From Brevibacterium sp. CCUG 69071 (GTDB lineage: Bacteria; Actinomycetota; Actinomycetes; Actinomycetales; Brevibacteriaceae), in assembly GCF_021023135.1 (NCBI RefSeq), contig NZ_PGFV01000002.1:496001-560000 (forward strand): a DNA stretch of 64,000 bases, in the 5' to 3' direction. The position numbers and the translations under genes are program-made. The notes beneath the pieces were generated by a model. It was not told the origin of the DNA. It saw nothing but the letters and a program-made list of their open reading frames with translations, and searched no databases. Of the stretch, positions 9,352 to 18,388 are shown piece after piece (the stretch's first letter is position 1; each line of letters starts with the position of its first letter).

Positions 9352-12300
9352 TCAGGACCGTGAGCTGAGCGGCGGGGCGGCCTCCCCGCGGCGTCCGCCG
9401 GGCAGAACAGCCTCGGTGTCGGTGGGAAACAGCCGCACCACGCGAGCCCGCTGCTCCATGACGAGCCACCCGAGGCCGGGTTGCCCCTCGAGGGGAGCCA
9501 GGCGGAGGATCCCCAAGGCGGTGAGGTCCTGCCGACTGTGGGAACCGAGGAGGAGCAGCGGGCCCATGTTCTGGGCTTTCGCCAAGGATGATGCGTAGCC
9601 GGGTGTGAAGCGCACGGGCATCGTCACGACGTGGGCCCCGCCGTCGAGCAGGTCGAACTCCTCCGGGCTCGACTCCAGATGCGCATCATCATGGACGAGG
9701 ACGGGCAGGCCTGCGTCTTCGAGCCTGCGGGTGAGCGTGCTCTTTCCGCTCTGCGGCGAACCGCGGACGGTGAGCACGGGTCCTTCCCGGACCGGATCCC
9801 AGCAGACGATCTCCCCGAAGGCATCGAGGCCGAGCGGGATCCCCGTCCCACGCGGCACCGACTGGTCCACCCTCTCCGGCGGACGATCGAATCCGCGCCA
9901 CCGCGGTTCGAACCCCCGCCGCTGATTCAGCACATGTGCCGGTCCTCCCGTCTCGCCGAACTCGGCGGGAAGCAGCTGGACATCGGCACCGTCGCGGCCG
10001 GCGAGGCTGCTGCTCGGCCCGACGATCACGGCCCGCCAGTCCGGCCAGTCTCCGACGAAGCGCTGCCTGGAGAGTCCGACGCTGAGTCCGTCGCCGCCGG
10101 CACTCGGCGGGAAGATCAGCTGCGTGGAGAAGCCTGCGGACGTGGCTGCGGAGGTTCGACACCCGGCTACGAGAAAGGTCAGCCCCAGGCTCGAGGAGTG
10201 CTTGAGCAGGCGTTCGGCCTGATCAGCCCAGTGGTGGTCGAGAGAATCGACGAACTCACCCCAGTTGCCGCACACCACGACCGTGGGAACACGGGTGCGT
10301 CCCAGATGGTCGAGCACGGTCTGCAGCCGCCACCCGGTCTCCATCCCGGATCGGACCTCCGCCCACTCGAGCGCCGAGGCGATGCGTCCCAGTGCGACAA
10401 TCCGATGCGTCCTCGCAGCAGCCTCGGCAAGTCTGACCAAGACGGACGACACATGCTCGGTTGCGGGGCCGATGACAATGGTCGATCCGTCGATCTCAGG
10501 GGTATAGGTCCACACGCTCTGACGCTGGTGGGAAGGGATGTCGATGATCCCGGTCGCGGTAGTGCGGATGTCGGGATCGTCCTCGGTTCTGAGCCCGCGT
10601 TCGAGATCGGCCAGCCGCGGCAGGCTCGGCAGCACCACCGTCCGTGCAGGGGACGTCATCGACTCTGCCCGGGCGGCGGTGATGATGTCCTCGGAGCGGA
10701 TCCCGTTGACCCCGCTGCCCGCGAGAAGACCCTGCCCGGGAACCCAGGGTCGCAGCCGGGGACGGTGGACCACCTCGGCGGCGGAGGCATCGGCGATCGG
10801 CACGGCGACCCGGAACCGGCAGACCTCCGACCCCGAGTCGAGGCAGGCCGCCCCGGGAGTGTCCGACGGCAGATGAGCCGCGGCGGCGACGCCGATGACG
10901 TCATAGGAATCGGTGTCATCCCGCACCCGCAGGCACACGCGAATGTTGATGTTCGCCTTCATATGTCCGGTCACGACCCCCAGGGGGCGCTGCGTGGCGA
11001 GGATGAGGTGGACCCCGAGGGAGCGTCCGAGTGCGGTGAGATGCTCCAGCAGCTCAGCGGCCTTGGGATGAGTGGCCATGAGCGCATGGAACTCGTCGAT
11101 GACGACGACCAGCCGCGGCGGCGGATCAAGCAGTTCGAGCACATCGGAGCAGCCGTGATCGGCGAGGAGACGCTCCCGCCGGGTGATCTCGGCGCGCACC
11201 GAGACCAGGGCGCGGAAGGCCGCCGCAGAGTCGAAATCGTCGAGGACGCTGTCGGTGTGCGGCAGATCCTCCAAAGGGGAGAAGGTCGCCCCGCCCTTGA
11301 AATCGATGAGCACGAACCGCAATCGCCGAGGCGGGTGTGCCAGAGCCATCGCCAACAGCCAGGTCTGGAGCAGCAGGGATTTGCCGCTGCCCGTCGTGCC
11401 CGCGACGAGGGCGTGGGGTCCGTCGCCGAACAGATCGATGCCGACGGTCCCCGTCTCCCCACGGCCGATCATCACCGGCCCCGTGTGCGTCTGGCGCCAC
11501 CGTGCCGCAATGGCCTCCGGTGAGTGTTCGCAGAGATCGCCGAGGCCGTGGCTGGGCCACCGTTCCTCGGTCCGGCTCGCGTGCCCGTGTTCGAGGGTGA
11601 TGAATCTGCCCGGCGGCATGAGCGTGGCCACGAGTGCCTCGCCGGGGACCGGTCCGTTCGGTGCCGAGGATGCGGTGGTGCGGGCCTGGGCGAGGCCACC
11701 CAGACGCACGGAGATCGCCGAGGCGGCCGCGGGTGCCTCGAGCTGCAGGCTCACCCGGTCGTCGGGTCGGGCGGAGAGATCGGCCTCCCGTCCTTCGCCG
11801 TCGCACAGGCGCAGGCGCACCCGTTGTTCGGCTGCCGAACCAAGGAGAGCAGGTGCTGAGTCCTCCGCTGCCGAGCTCACAAAACGTGTCCCCTGCAGTT
11901 CGGGGAGCGCGAGCAGGGCGGCCGACGGGTCCCAATCGACGCCGGGATCGCTCAGCCAGGCCAATGCCATGTGCCGCAGCTGTTCGGACTCACCGGTCAC
12001 CGCCACCGAGGTGGTCAGCGGGTCGATGCGAATCGGCACCTGATCGAGGATGACGGTCCCGTCCCGGTGATCGGCGTACGGGCGAAGCTCCTCGGCGATG
12101 GTGATGTCGGAGAGGACCGATCCGAATCCTAAACAGAGACCGGGCCCGGAGCGAACCGTGCGCGTGTGATCGGCAATGGCCGCTGTCAGTCTCTCTCGCC
12201 CGCGTTCGAGGGCAGCAGCTCGGTCGAGCTCGCACTGGTGCGATTCGCGGGCGAAGCGCTTCTTCTCCATCGCGTAGGCGACGTAGCCCGACAGCGGGGC

Positions 12301-12999
12301 GGAGGCGCTGAAGAGGAGGAACCACCACATTCCCGTGAGCACGGCGAGGGCGATGCCGATGCCGATGGGGATGAGGAAAGTCCACCACTGCGGAGGCCGG
12401 GCCGGATGCGGATCGTCCACCGCATCGGGTGCCACGTGGTCCGCATCCGTGGGGCGGTGGGGAGGGGCACGGATCACCGAGGCGGCTGTCCGTGGAGTGC
12501 GAAGGGGTGCCGTGGCGTCGGAGGCCGGCGCGAGGATCGTCGCTCCCATTCTCGCGAAGGCGCTGCCGTGGGAGGGGTCGAGCTCGAGCCGGCTCGGCCT
12601 CCGCGGGATGCACGGGTCGAGGATGGTCAGACTCGACGGATGGGCGACACGGCTCAGTGAAGTCGACCGCGGGTCGACGTTGAGTGCGAATCCGGCATCG
12701 GGCCCGGCCAGCACGGACACCGAGGCCGTGGAGCGGCCGCGGTGGAGGAATCGGGCGCCCACCGTCGTGACGGGGTTGAGCGAGTGCCAGCGTCCCCAGC
12801 TGATGGTGAGCGCGATCGTCTCCGGGGACGGGCCATCGGCCGGGAACCGGTTGCCGTCGAGGAGGTCGGAGGCCGTGAGGACGGGGCCGAAGACGGCACG
12901 GAGCACATCGAGCACGCGCTGTTCGGAGTCGGCCTCGAGCACGGCGCTGCGGATGTTCGCGTTCGCATCGATGCGATGGACGAGCCCGAGAGTCTTCAT
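9352..12999 (-). CDS. FtsK/SpoIIIE (EccC-like) ATPase
   Basis: A protein of about 1215 residues. The N-terminal 200 residues may hold a degenerate FHA-like fold (VSVLAGPDAGFALNV). Two transmembrane segments follow near residues 200-240. An FtsK/SpoIIIE ATPase core has Walker A GTTGSGKS near residue 530, FKGGATF, and Walker B VVVIDEFHAL. A second, degenerate P-loop domain has GSPQSGKS near residue 1080. Two or more ATPase modules after two membrane helices is the EccC/YukAB layout of type VII secretion, but no WXG100 gene is visible. I start at the ATG at 12999; an in-frame ATG at 13071 would extend it. It follows the Tad genes on the same strand. Confidence 0.78.
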   Translation of the reverse strand: MKTLGLVHRIDANANIRSAVLEADSEQRVLDVLRAVFGPVLTASDLLDGNRFPADGPSPETIALTISWGRWHSLNPVTTVGARFLHRGRSTASVSVLAGPDAGFALNVDPRSTSLSRVAHPSSLTILDPCIPRRPSRLELDPSHGSAFARMGATILAPASDATAPLRTPRTAASVIRAPPHRPTDADHVAPDAVDDPHPARPPQWWTFLIPIGIGIALAVLTGMWWFLLFSASAPLSGYVAYAMEKKRFARESHQCELDRAAALERGRERLTAAIADHTRTVRSGPGLCLGFGSVLSDITIAEELRPYADHRDGTVILDQVPIRIDPLTTSVAVTGESEQLRHMALAWLSDPGVDWDPSAALLALPELQGTRFVSSAAEDSAPALLGSAAEQRVRLRLCDGEGREADLSARPDDRVSLQLEAPAAASAISVRLGGLAQARTTASSAPNGPVPGEALVATLMPPGRFITLEHGHASRTEERWPSHGLGDLCEHSPEAIAARWRQTHTGPVMIGRGETGTVGIDLFGDGPHALVAGTTGSGKSLLLQTWLLAMALAHPPRRLRFVLIDFKGGATFSPLEDLPHTDSVLDDFDSAAAFRALVSVRAEITRRERLLADHGCSDVLELLDPPPRLVVVIDEFHALMATHPKAAELLEHLTALGRSLGVHLILATQRPLGVVTGHMKANINIRVCLRVRDDTDSYDVIGVAAAAHLPSDTPGAACLDSGSEVCRFRVAVPIADASAAEVVHRPRLRPWVPGQGLLAGSGVNGIRSEDIITAARAESMTSPARTVVLPSLPRLADLERGLRTEDDPDIRTTATGIIDIPSHQRQSVWTYTPEIDGSTIVIGPATEHVSSVLVRLAEAAARTHRIVALGRIASALEWAEVRSGMETGWRLQTVLDHLGRTRVPTVVVCGNWGEFVDSLDHHWADQAERLLKHSSSLGLTFLVAGCRTSAATSAGFSTQLIFPPSAGGDGLSVGLSRQRFVGDWPDWRAVIVGPSSSLAGRDGADVQLLPAEFGETGGPAHVLNQRRGFEPRWRGFDRPPERVDQSVPRGTGIPLGLDAFGEIVCWDPVREGPVLTVRGSPQSGKSTLTRRLEDAGLPVLVHDDAHLESSPEEFDLLDGGAHVVTMPVRFTPGYASSLAKAQNMGPLLLLGSHSRQDLTALGILRLAPLEGQPGLGWLVMEQRARVVRLFPTDTEAVLPGGRRGEAAPPLSSRS

Positions 13000-13243
13000 G
13001 ATCCCCAGGGTGCTGGCGACTCGGCGGTGTCGCAAGGCCCGGGTTCGGGCATGTGGAAACCGCATCTGCATCCACAGGCCTGCAGTGGGCGAGTGGCAGA
13101 GTCTTCCACAGGAAACGACGTCGAAGCCGGAGCCCTCGGTCAAGGTGGCTGGAACTGCCCGGCAGGAGGCTCGGTCGGGAGGCGGTTCGGCCGGCAGGAG
13201 GCCTGTCCTGTCAGGAGGCCCGCCCTGCAGATGTCCCGTCCGG

Positions 13244-13741
13244 TCAGGAGATGCGGAGGGACCCTCTGGCGTAGGCGGTGGCGTTGAGGCCGATGAGGTC
13301 GGGTACGAAGGCCGAGAGCAGTGGTGGCGAGTAGCCGGCGCGGAGTCGGATGACGACAGAATGCTCACCGTCGGCATCGGCACTCAGTCGCAGATCCTGC
13401 ATGCCGCGCGGAGTGGGCACCGCGGCCACATAGCGGCCGGCGGCACGTTTGGCAGCAGGCGGTGAGAACACGAGTCCCGGTTCGTCCCTGGGCGCCGGTT
13501 CGAAGGAATCGGAGGCGGCCAGGGCCGCGGAATCGGCGACGCTCTGGAGTTCCCGCCTGGCCATGTGCAGGTCCGTGAGCGCGGCGATGAGGAACGCGAG
13601 CAGCAGGGCGATGACGACGAATCCGATCGCCAGCGGAGTGATCGAGCCGTCGTCTGCGCCCCCGCCCGGTCGCGCCGGAGCTGTTGTCTCGCGCGCTGCC
13701 TCAGCCACTCCTGTCATGTCAGCCTCAGTCTCGCCTGCCAT
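13244..13741 (-). CDS. TadG-like membrane-anchored pseudopilin/assembly protein
   Basis: A 165-residue protein with a 40-residue Gly/Ala/Asp-rich N-terminus. A DDGSITPLAIGFVVIALLLAF hydrophobic segment then follows, the start of TadG/TadE-type proteins where a short polar stretch precedes one membrane helix. The sequence LHMARRELQSVADSAALAAS after it is the classic TadG ('Flp pilus assembly', helicase/secretion-neighbourhood) signature. I take the ATG at 13741, which has GGAGAAGG upstream and starts one base after the TadE stop; an in-frame ATG at 13771 is possible. It is the last small gene of the Tad operon. Confidence 0.8.
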   Translation of the reverse strand: MAGETEADMTGVAEAARETTAPARPGGGADDGSITPLAIGFVVIALLLAFLIAALTDLHMARRELQSVADSAALAASDSFEPAPRDEPGLVFSPPAAKRAAGRYVAAVPTPRGMQDLRLSADADGEHSVVIRLRAGYSPPLLSAFVPDLIGLNATAYARGSLRIS

Positions 13742-13742
13742 G

Positions 13743-14255
13743 TCAGCCTTCTCCGGTGGTGGCGACGACATCGGAGTGGCTGGCACGGAGAGTGATGTGC
13801 GGGGAGCGGTTGGCTCCGAAGAGCAGCGGGAAGCCGGGCAGAGACACCTTCGTCTCCACCCGTGCGGTGACCAGGGATCCGGCGCGTCCACAGGGTCCGG
13901 CACATGAGTAGGCGATGCTGATGGGCACATCCTTGAGCCCGAAGTCGCTGAAATGCATCGTCGCGACTTCATGGGCACGACGTTCTGAGGGATCGGCATC
14001 TCGGGCGGCGATGCGGGATGCCGAGATGGCCGTCGAAGTCGTGGCGTAGCTGGCCGCCTGCAGCTGGGAGATGGCGAGCATGAGGTAGACGACGGGGATG
14101 AGCAGCACGATGGAGGCGAAGATGAACTCGATGACGGCGGTCCCCGAATCGGGCGCGTCTTCCTCGGCCGCTGCCGCAGGCTCAGCGGCGCTCGCGTCCA
14201 CCTCCGAACGCGCGCCCTCCTCCGAGCGCCCAGCTTCCTCGGAACGCTCAGTCAC
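13743..14255 (-). CDS. TadE-like pseudopilin
   Basis: A 170-residue protein. A 37-residue acidic and Ala-rich leader precedes DSGTAVIEFIFASIVLLIPVV, a TadE-type segment with the conserved Glu five residues into the hydrophobic helix. Two cysteines (CAGPC) may form a disulphide outside the membrane. The gene overlaps the previous TadE-like gene by eight bases and ends one base before the TadG-like start, so all three are coupled. It probably forms a minor pilin or assembly factor of the Tad apparatus. Confidence 0.82.
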   Translation of the reverse strand: MTERSEEAGRSEEGARSEVDASAAEPAAAAEEDAPDSGTAVIEFIFASIVLLIPVVYLMLAISQLQAASYATTSTAISASRIAARDADPSERRAHEVATMHFSDFGLKDVPISIAYSCAGPCGRAGSLVTARVETKVSLPGFPLLFGANRSPHITLRASHSDVVATTGEG

Positions 14256-14670
14256 GGTCGATGTCCTCGACGATCGACCGACCGCGCAGCTCCCACACCT
14301 CGGCGGGGCCCCACAGTCCGATCACGGGCAGCGGGGTGGTCACCCGCACCTCGACGATCTCGACCTGCCCTCGCCGTGACGTCGTCACGGTCACCTTCTC
14401 GGCATAGCGCTCGCCCACGGAGACCCCGATGAGATCGGAGGCCAGCCGCTGTCCGTCGCGGGGACTCTGATCGGCCAGACTGGCCTGCCGGGCACCGGCG
14501 ATGGCGGAGTCGATGACGGTGTTGCGCACGTGGATGACCAGGCCGATCTGCAGCGCTCCGGCGAGGACGAGCGCGAGCAGGGAGGCGATGAGTGCGAATT
14601 CGGCGATCGCGGATCCCGAATCCGCGTCCTCCGTCTCGGGACAGTGGAACTGCCACCGGCGTCGACTCAC
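14248..14670 (-). CDS. TadE-like pseudopilin
   Basis: A 140-residue protein. A short polar leader with DADSGSAIAEFALIASLLALV marks a TadE-type N-terminal helix, again with Glu at position 5 of the hydrophobic segment. I start at the GTG at 14670 because it overlaps the stop of the small pilin-like gene (GTGA). The longer reading frame upstream lies antisense to nothing conserved and overlaps that gene fully. Function is inferred from family and operon position. Confidence 0.8.
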   Translation of the reverse strand: MSRRRWQFHCPETEDADSGSAIAEFALIASLLALVLAGALQIGLVIHVRNTVIDSAIAGARQASLADQSPRDGQRLASDLIGVSVGERYAEKVTVTTSRRGQVEIVEVRVTTPLPVIGLWGPAEVWELRGRSIVEDIDRD

Positions 14671-14906
14671 CCGGCGCCCCTGACCTTGTTCATAGCGTCC
14701 TGGAACATCGAGGTGAAGGCCTCGCCGGCCAGTGCCCACAGGGCGACAACCAACCCGGCCGTCATCAACGTGATGAGCACCCACCCGGGGACGTCCCCGC
14801 GATCGGGTACGTCCGTGTCATCGGGACCGTCGCCTCGGCGCTTCGGGTCGGCGGTGCCGACACCGGCGATGAACGCCATGAGGCGGGCGTAGAGATCGGT
14901 CAACAT
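14667..14906 (-). CDS. Small pilin-like membrane peptide (DUF4244/Flp type)
   Basis: A 79-residue peptide with a polar N-terminal half and one hydrophobic helix (GWVLITLMTAGLVVALWALA), then a short amphipathic tail. Genes of this size at this place, between tadC and tadE, normally encode the Flp-like pilin or the DUF4244 protein of actinobacterial Tad loci. AAGGAG lies upstream of the ATG at 14906. It is the best candidate for the major subunit of whatever fibre or pseudopilus this operon makes. Confidence 0.75.
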   Translation of the reverse strand: MLTDLYARLMAFIAGVGTADPKRRGDGPDDTDVPDRGDVPGWVLITLMTAGLVVALWALAGEAFTSMFQDAMNKVRGAG

Positions 14907-14997
14907 GGTGTCTCCTTCTGGGATGGCGGCGGTCGCCGCATCCGATGGGCGGTTCTCAGTGAGTCCCGGGCTGGTTCGGCTCGAACGAACATGATCA

Positions 14998-15936
14998 TCA
15001 CGGTCCGAGGTCGAGCACGGTCAGGGACGGGAAGACGGCGAAGATCACGGTCACGGGCAGGACGAAGACGACGACCGGAACCAGCATGCCGATCTCCTTC
15101 TTCCCGGAGAGTTCGAGCAGGCGCCGTCGTGACTGTTCACGCACATCGGCGGCCTGGGCACGGAGGACTTCGGCCAGGGGAGTGCCCCGGGTCATCGACA
15201 CGGCCAGACCGTCGACGAATTGGACGATCTCGGGGATGGCGATGCGGGTCGCCATGCCGTCGAGAGCCTCGACGAGCGGTGTTCCGGTGCGGGTCGCCGC
15301 CAGCGCCGCGCGGAGTTCGTCGACGAGGTCGCCCGAGCAGGTTCGGCACACACGTTCGAGGGCTTCGACGATGCCCTCACCAGCGGTGATCGAGAGTGCA
15401 AGGAGTTCCGCGACGGTCGGGAATTCGGCCAGCACGCGCGATTCGTGGCGGTTGATGGCCTGGCTCAGCCGCCAGTCGTTGATGATGTGGCCGGCGATGC
15501 CGCCGGAGACGATGAGGATGACGGTGACGATGGGGGAGAAGCCGCGCTGTGCCGAGAGCAGTCCGGCCACGAGTCCGGCGGCGATCATCCCGACGAGGAT
15601 GCTCAGCACCTGGTTGATCCGGAAGCGTTCGATCGAAGCATTCCCGCCGAGGCGGTTGATCCGCAGGCTCAATGTGGCATCCGTGGTGATGCGGGAAGTC
15701 ACCCACAGTGCCGCCGATACCGCCATCGACCTGAGCAGACTCCACGCCCCTTCCGAGCGCGGGGTCGGAGGCGCATAGATGTCGATGAGGGATTCCTGAT
15801 CCCGCAGGTAGGGGGCGATCCGCGAGGACAGACTCGGTCTGCGCAGCGGAGGCAGGGAGAGGACGAGCACGCAGAGGGCGAAGCCGTTGAAGAGTCCCAG
15901 CAGGATCACGGTGAGCGGATCGGTCAGCACACTCAT
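14998..15936 (-). CDS. tadC: TadC-like inner-membrane platform protein (T2SF)
   Basis: A 312-residue type II secretion F-domain protein with hydrophobic segments near residues 8-30, 115-150 and 290-310. The cytoplasmic T2SF domain contains EFPTVAELLALSITAGEG and GTPLAEVLRAQAADVR, both typical. It starts at the ATG at 15936, overlapping the tadB stop (ATGA). With TadB it should form the platform that TadA drives. Confidence 0.87.
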   Translation of the reverse strand: MSVLTDPLTVILLGLFNGFALCVLVLSLPPLRRPSLSSRIAPYLRDQESLIDIYAPPTPRSEGAWSLLRSMAVSAALWVTSRITTDATLSLRINRLGGNASIERFRINQVLSILVGMIAAGLVAGLLSAQRGFSPIVTVILIVSGGIAGHIINDWRLSQAINRHESRVLAEFPTVAELLALSITAGEGIVEALERVCRTCSGDLVDELRAALAATRTGTPLVEALDGMATRIAIPEIVQFVDGLAVSMTRGTPLAEVLRAQAADVREQSRRRLLELSGKKEIGMLVPVVVFVLPVTVIFAVFPSLTVLDLGP

Positions 15937-16907
15937 GCGGCCTCGGCCTCGGCCTCGGCCCCGTACCCCGCACTCCCGTCGAGGCCGAAGCCCCGGTTCT
16001 CGTCGGCCCGATGGTCGGTGGAGACCAGCGAGGATCCCTCGATGACACGCGGTTCGCTCGGCAGTCTTCCGATCCTCTTCATCGCCTGATACGCGACGAG
16101 CGAGACGACGAAGCCCGCGGCCAAGAGGATCAGTCCGGTCTGTGAGTTGTAGGCGACGGCCGTCTCCGGGCGGGTGGAGAGGAAGGCGAGCACCACCCAG
16201 GGGGCCGCGACCGCCAGCCGGGCGCCGTTGACGGTCCACTGCTGGCGAGCCGAGAGCTCATTGCGGGTCCGGGCGTCGTCGCGGACGAACTGGGCCAGCG
16301 CCCGCAGCATCGTGCCCAGATCGCTGCCGCCGACCTGCCGGGTCACGCTCAGCGCCACGACGATGCGGTCGGCCACGGGGTCGGCGCTGACCTGCCGGAA
16401 CCGTTCGAGGGCGAGGGCGAAGGAACCGCTGGCCCGGTACTCCTCGGCGAAGACCTCGAAGAGCGGACGCAGCGGTTCGGGACCGCGGTGAGCCAAGGAC
16501 CCCAGGGCCTCGGGCAGAGAGAGCCCCGCCCGCACCCCGGAGTTGAGATGATCGAGGGTCTCGGGCCAGAGTTCGCGTCTCATCACCTGCTTGCTGCGGG
16601 CCCGATGCTGAAGGTAGCGGTGAGGCAGCCAGGAGCCGAAGAGGCCGAAGCACAGACCGATCGCCCAGGAGCCGGTGAGGACGGTTCCGACGACGGCGAC
16701 GAGGGCGAAGACCACGATCGAGAGGACAATGAGATGGCCGGGGTGCATCCGCGGGAACCCGGCACCGGTGAGCATATCGTCGAGTTCGCGAACCCACCGC
16801 CCCTGCACGCGGGTCCCAGGTCGGCGCTGCCACAGCGACATCCAGATGAGGAACAGCCCCGCACCGAAGCAGGCGGCGATGAGCAGGCTCGACTGCGAAT
16901 AGCTCAT
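15933..16907 (-). CDS. tadB: TadB-like inner-membrane platform protein (T2SF)
   Basis: A 324-residue protein with an N-terminal membrane helix, a further hydrophobic pair near residues 60-90, the T2SF domain (LPEALGSLAHRGPEPLRPLF and RQVGGSDLGTMLRALAQFVR) and a final helix pair. The last 15 residues are an Ala-Glu repeat. The ATG at 16907 is 14 bases after the tadA stop. It pairs with tadC in the Tad platform. Confidence 0.87.
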   Translation of the reverse strand: MSYSQSSLLIAACFGAGLFLIWMSLWQRRPGTRVQGRWVRELDDMLTGAGFPRMHPGHLIVLSIVVFALVAVVGTVLTGSWAIGLCFGLFGSWLPHRYLQHRARSKQVMRRELWPETLDHLNSGVRAGLSLPEALGSLAHRGPEPLRPLFEVFAEEYRASGSFALALERFRQVSADPVADRIVVALSVTRQVGGSDLGTMLRALAQFVRDDARTRNELSARQQWTVNGARLAVAAPWVVLAFLSTRPETAVAYNSQTGLILLAAGFVVSLVAYQAMKRIGRLPSEPRVIEGSSLVSTDHRADENRGFGLDGSAGYGAEAEAEAA

Positions 16908-16920
16908 GCCGGGTCCCTGC

Positions 16921-18174
16921 TCATGCCGCTTCCAGAATCGTGTGCAGATCTCGACCGATGGCAGAGAAGCGCTCGCCGAGGTGGCCGAAGCCCTGACCGC
17001 GCACCAGCTGTCCGTGCGGCGAATGGAAGATCGTGTCGAGTTCGACGACATCGCCTTCGACTCCGCCGGGGACCGCGCAGATCTCGGAGACGCGTCGGAC
17101 ACCGGAGGATTCGCGCCGCAGGTGGACGACGAGGTCGAGGCTGACGGCGACGGTCGGCACGACGAATGAGGAGGAGATGTTCGCCCCGGCGAGCAGCGGC
17201 AGGGTGCAGATCTTCGTGATCGCCGCCCGCGCCGAGTTCGCATGCAGGGTGCCCATCCCCGGCAGTCCCGAATTCAAGGCCACGAGCAGGTCGAGGCTCT
17301 CGGCCTCTCGGACCTCGCCGACGATGATGCGCGTCGGTCGCATCCGCAGCGCCTCCTTGACCAGGGCGCGCAAGCTGACCTCGCCGGTGCCCTCGAGGGA
17401 GGGTTGACGGCATTGCATGGGCACCCAGTCCCGGCTGGGGAGGTTAAGTTCGAAGACCTCTTCGCAGGAGATGATGCGTTCCCGGGCGGGAATGGATCCG
17501 GCGAGGGCGTTGAGCATCGTGGTCTTGCCTGCCTGTGTGGCTCCGGAGATGAGGATGTTCGCACCGCTGGCCACGGCCGCGTCGAGGAATTCTGCGGCTG
17601 CTGGGGTCAGCGAGCCTTGGTCGACGAGGTTCGCCAGTTTGCGCGGACGGTGGATGAACTTGCGGATATTCACCGCAGGGTGGGCTCGGGTGATGTCGGG
17701 AAGGACCACGTGCAGACGGGAACCGTCGGGCAGGATCGCGTCGACGAAGGGCTGGGAGAGATCGACCCGGCGGCCGGAGGTGCGCAGCATCCGTTCGATG
17801 AGGTCATCGAGTTCGCCTGCGGTCAGCTTCGTCGTCGTCAGTTGGTGGACGCCGTCGAGGGCGATGAAGACCTCACTGGGACTGTTGACCCAGATCTCTT
17901 CGACTCGGGGGTCGTCGAAATAGTCCTGCAGGGCACCGAACCCGGAGAGTTGATTGTCGATCGTACGGAACGTCGCCTCTTTGTCCTCCAGAGGGGGAAG
18001 ATCGGCGACGAGGCTGCGGTCGTCGTATTCGGCGATGACCGTGCGGATGAGCTCACGGGAGCGTTGCACATCGGTGCGCGGGTCCACGTCGAGGTCTCTG
18101 ATCCTCTTGTGAACCTCGGTCTTGATCACCTCGACGGCTTCCACATTGAACCCCTGGAGTACAGACAGCGACAT
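16921..18174 (-). CDS. tadA: TadA/CpaF-type secretion ATPase
   Basis: A 417-residue GSPII_E-family hexameric ATPase. Walker A is GATQAGKTT near residue 215. The Asp box (ISCEEVFELNL), Walker B (RIIVGEVREAES) and His box (GMGTLHANS) are all intact, so it should be active. The N-terminal domain (FGALQDYFDDPRVEEIWVN) matches CpaF. It is the first gene of the Tad operon; no septum-site (ssd/CpaE) gene precedes it, unlike many actinobacterial Tad loci. A TAGATT hexamer about 30 bases upstream could be its -10 box. Confidence 0.93.
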   Translation of the reverse strand: MSLSVLQGFNVEAVEVIKTEVHKRIRDLDVDPRTDVQRSRELIRTVIAEYDDRSLVADLPPLEDKEATFRTIDNQLSGFGALQDYFDDPRVEEIWVNSPSEVFIALDGVHQLTTTKLTAGELDDLIERMLRTSGRRVDLSQPFVDAILPDGSRLHVVLPDITRAHPAVNIRKFIHRPRKLANLVDQGSLTPAAAEFLDAAVASGANILISGATQAGKTTMLNALAGSIPARERIISCEEVFELNLPSRDWVPMQCRQPSLEGTGEVSLRALVKEALRMRPTRIIVGEVREAESLDLLVALNSGLPGMGTLHANSARAAITKICTLPLLAGANISSSFVVPTVAVSLDLVVHLRRESSGVRRVSEICAVPGGVEGDVVELDTIFHSPHGQLVRGQGFGHLGERFSAIGRDLHTILEAA

Positions 18175-18223
18175 TCGGTTCTGACAGCGTGATTTGCGTT
18201 TAATCTAGCTGTAGTCGGTTCAT

Positions 18224-18254
18224 TTATCTACAGTTTTCGGTGATCTGTGGATAA
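18224..18254. promoter_or_regulatory. Inverted pair of DnaA-box-like sites in the AT-rich tadA-prfB gap
   Basis: TTATCTACA at 18224-18232 and TGTGGATAA at 18246-18254 form a 10-base inverted repeat with one mismatch and an 11-base spacer. The right half is a perfect complement of the classical DnaA box TTATCCACA. The surrounding 18185-18300 is clearly more AT-rich than its flanks. This divergent gap must hold promoters for both tadA and prfB. Confidence 0.5.
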
Positions 18255-18388
18255 CTTTCAAATGATAAAAACAACTGACATGGGTGTAGTTTGCGCATTT
18301 TGCGGATTGCATTTTCGGCGTGCGGACTGCTCCGCCTCTGCGCCCATCGTCGTTGCCGTTGCCGAGGATGCACTAGGCTGGGACCATT

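Noticed and set aside
9352..12999. Complete type VII (ESX) secretion locus
   Set aside because: Only the FtsK/EccC-like ATPase is present; no WXG100, EccB, EccD or mycosin genes are seen.
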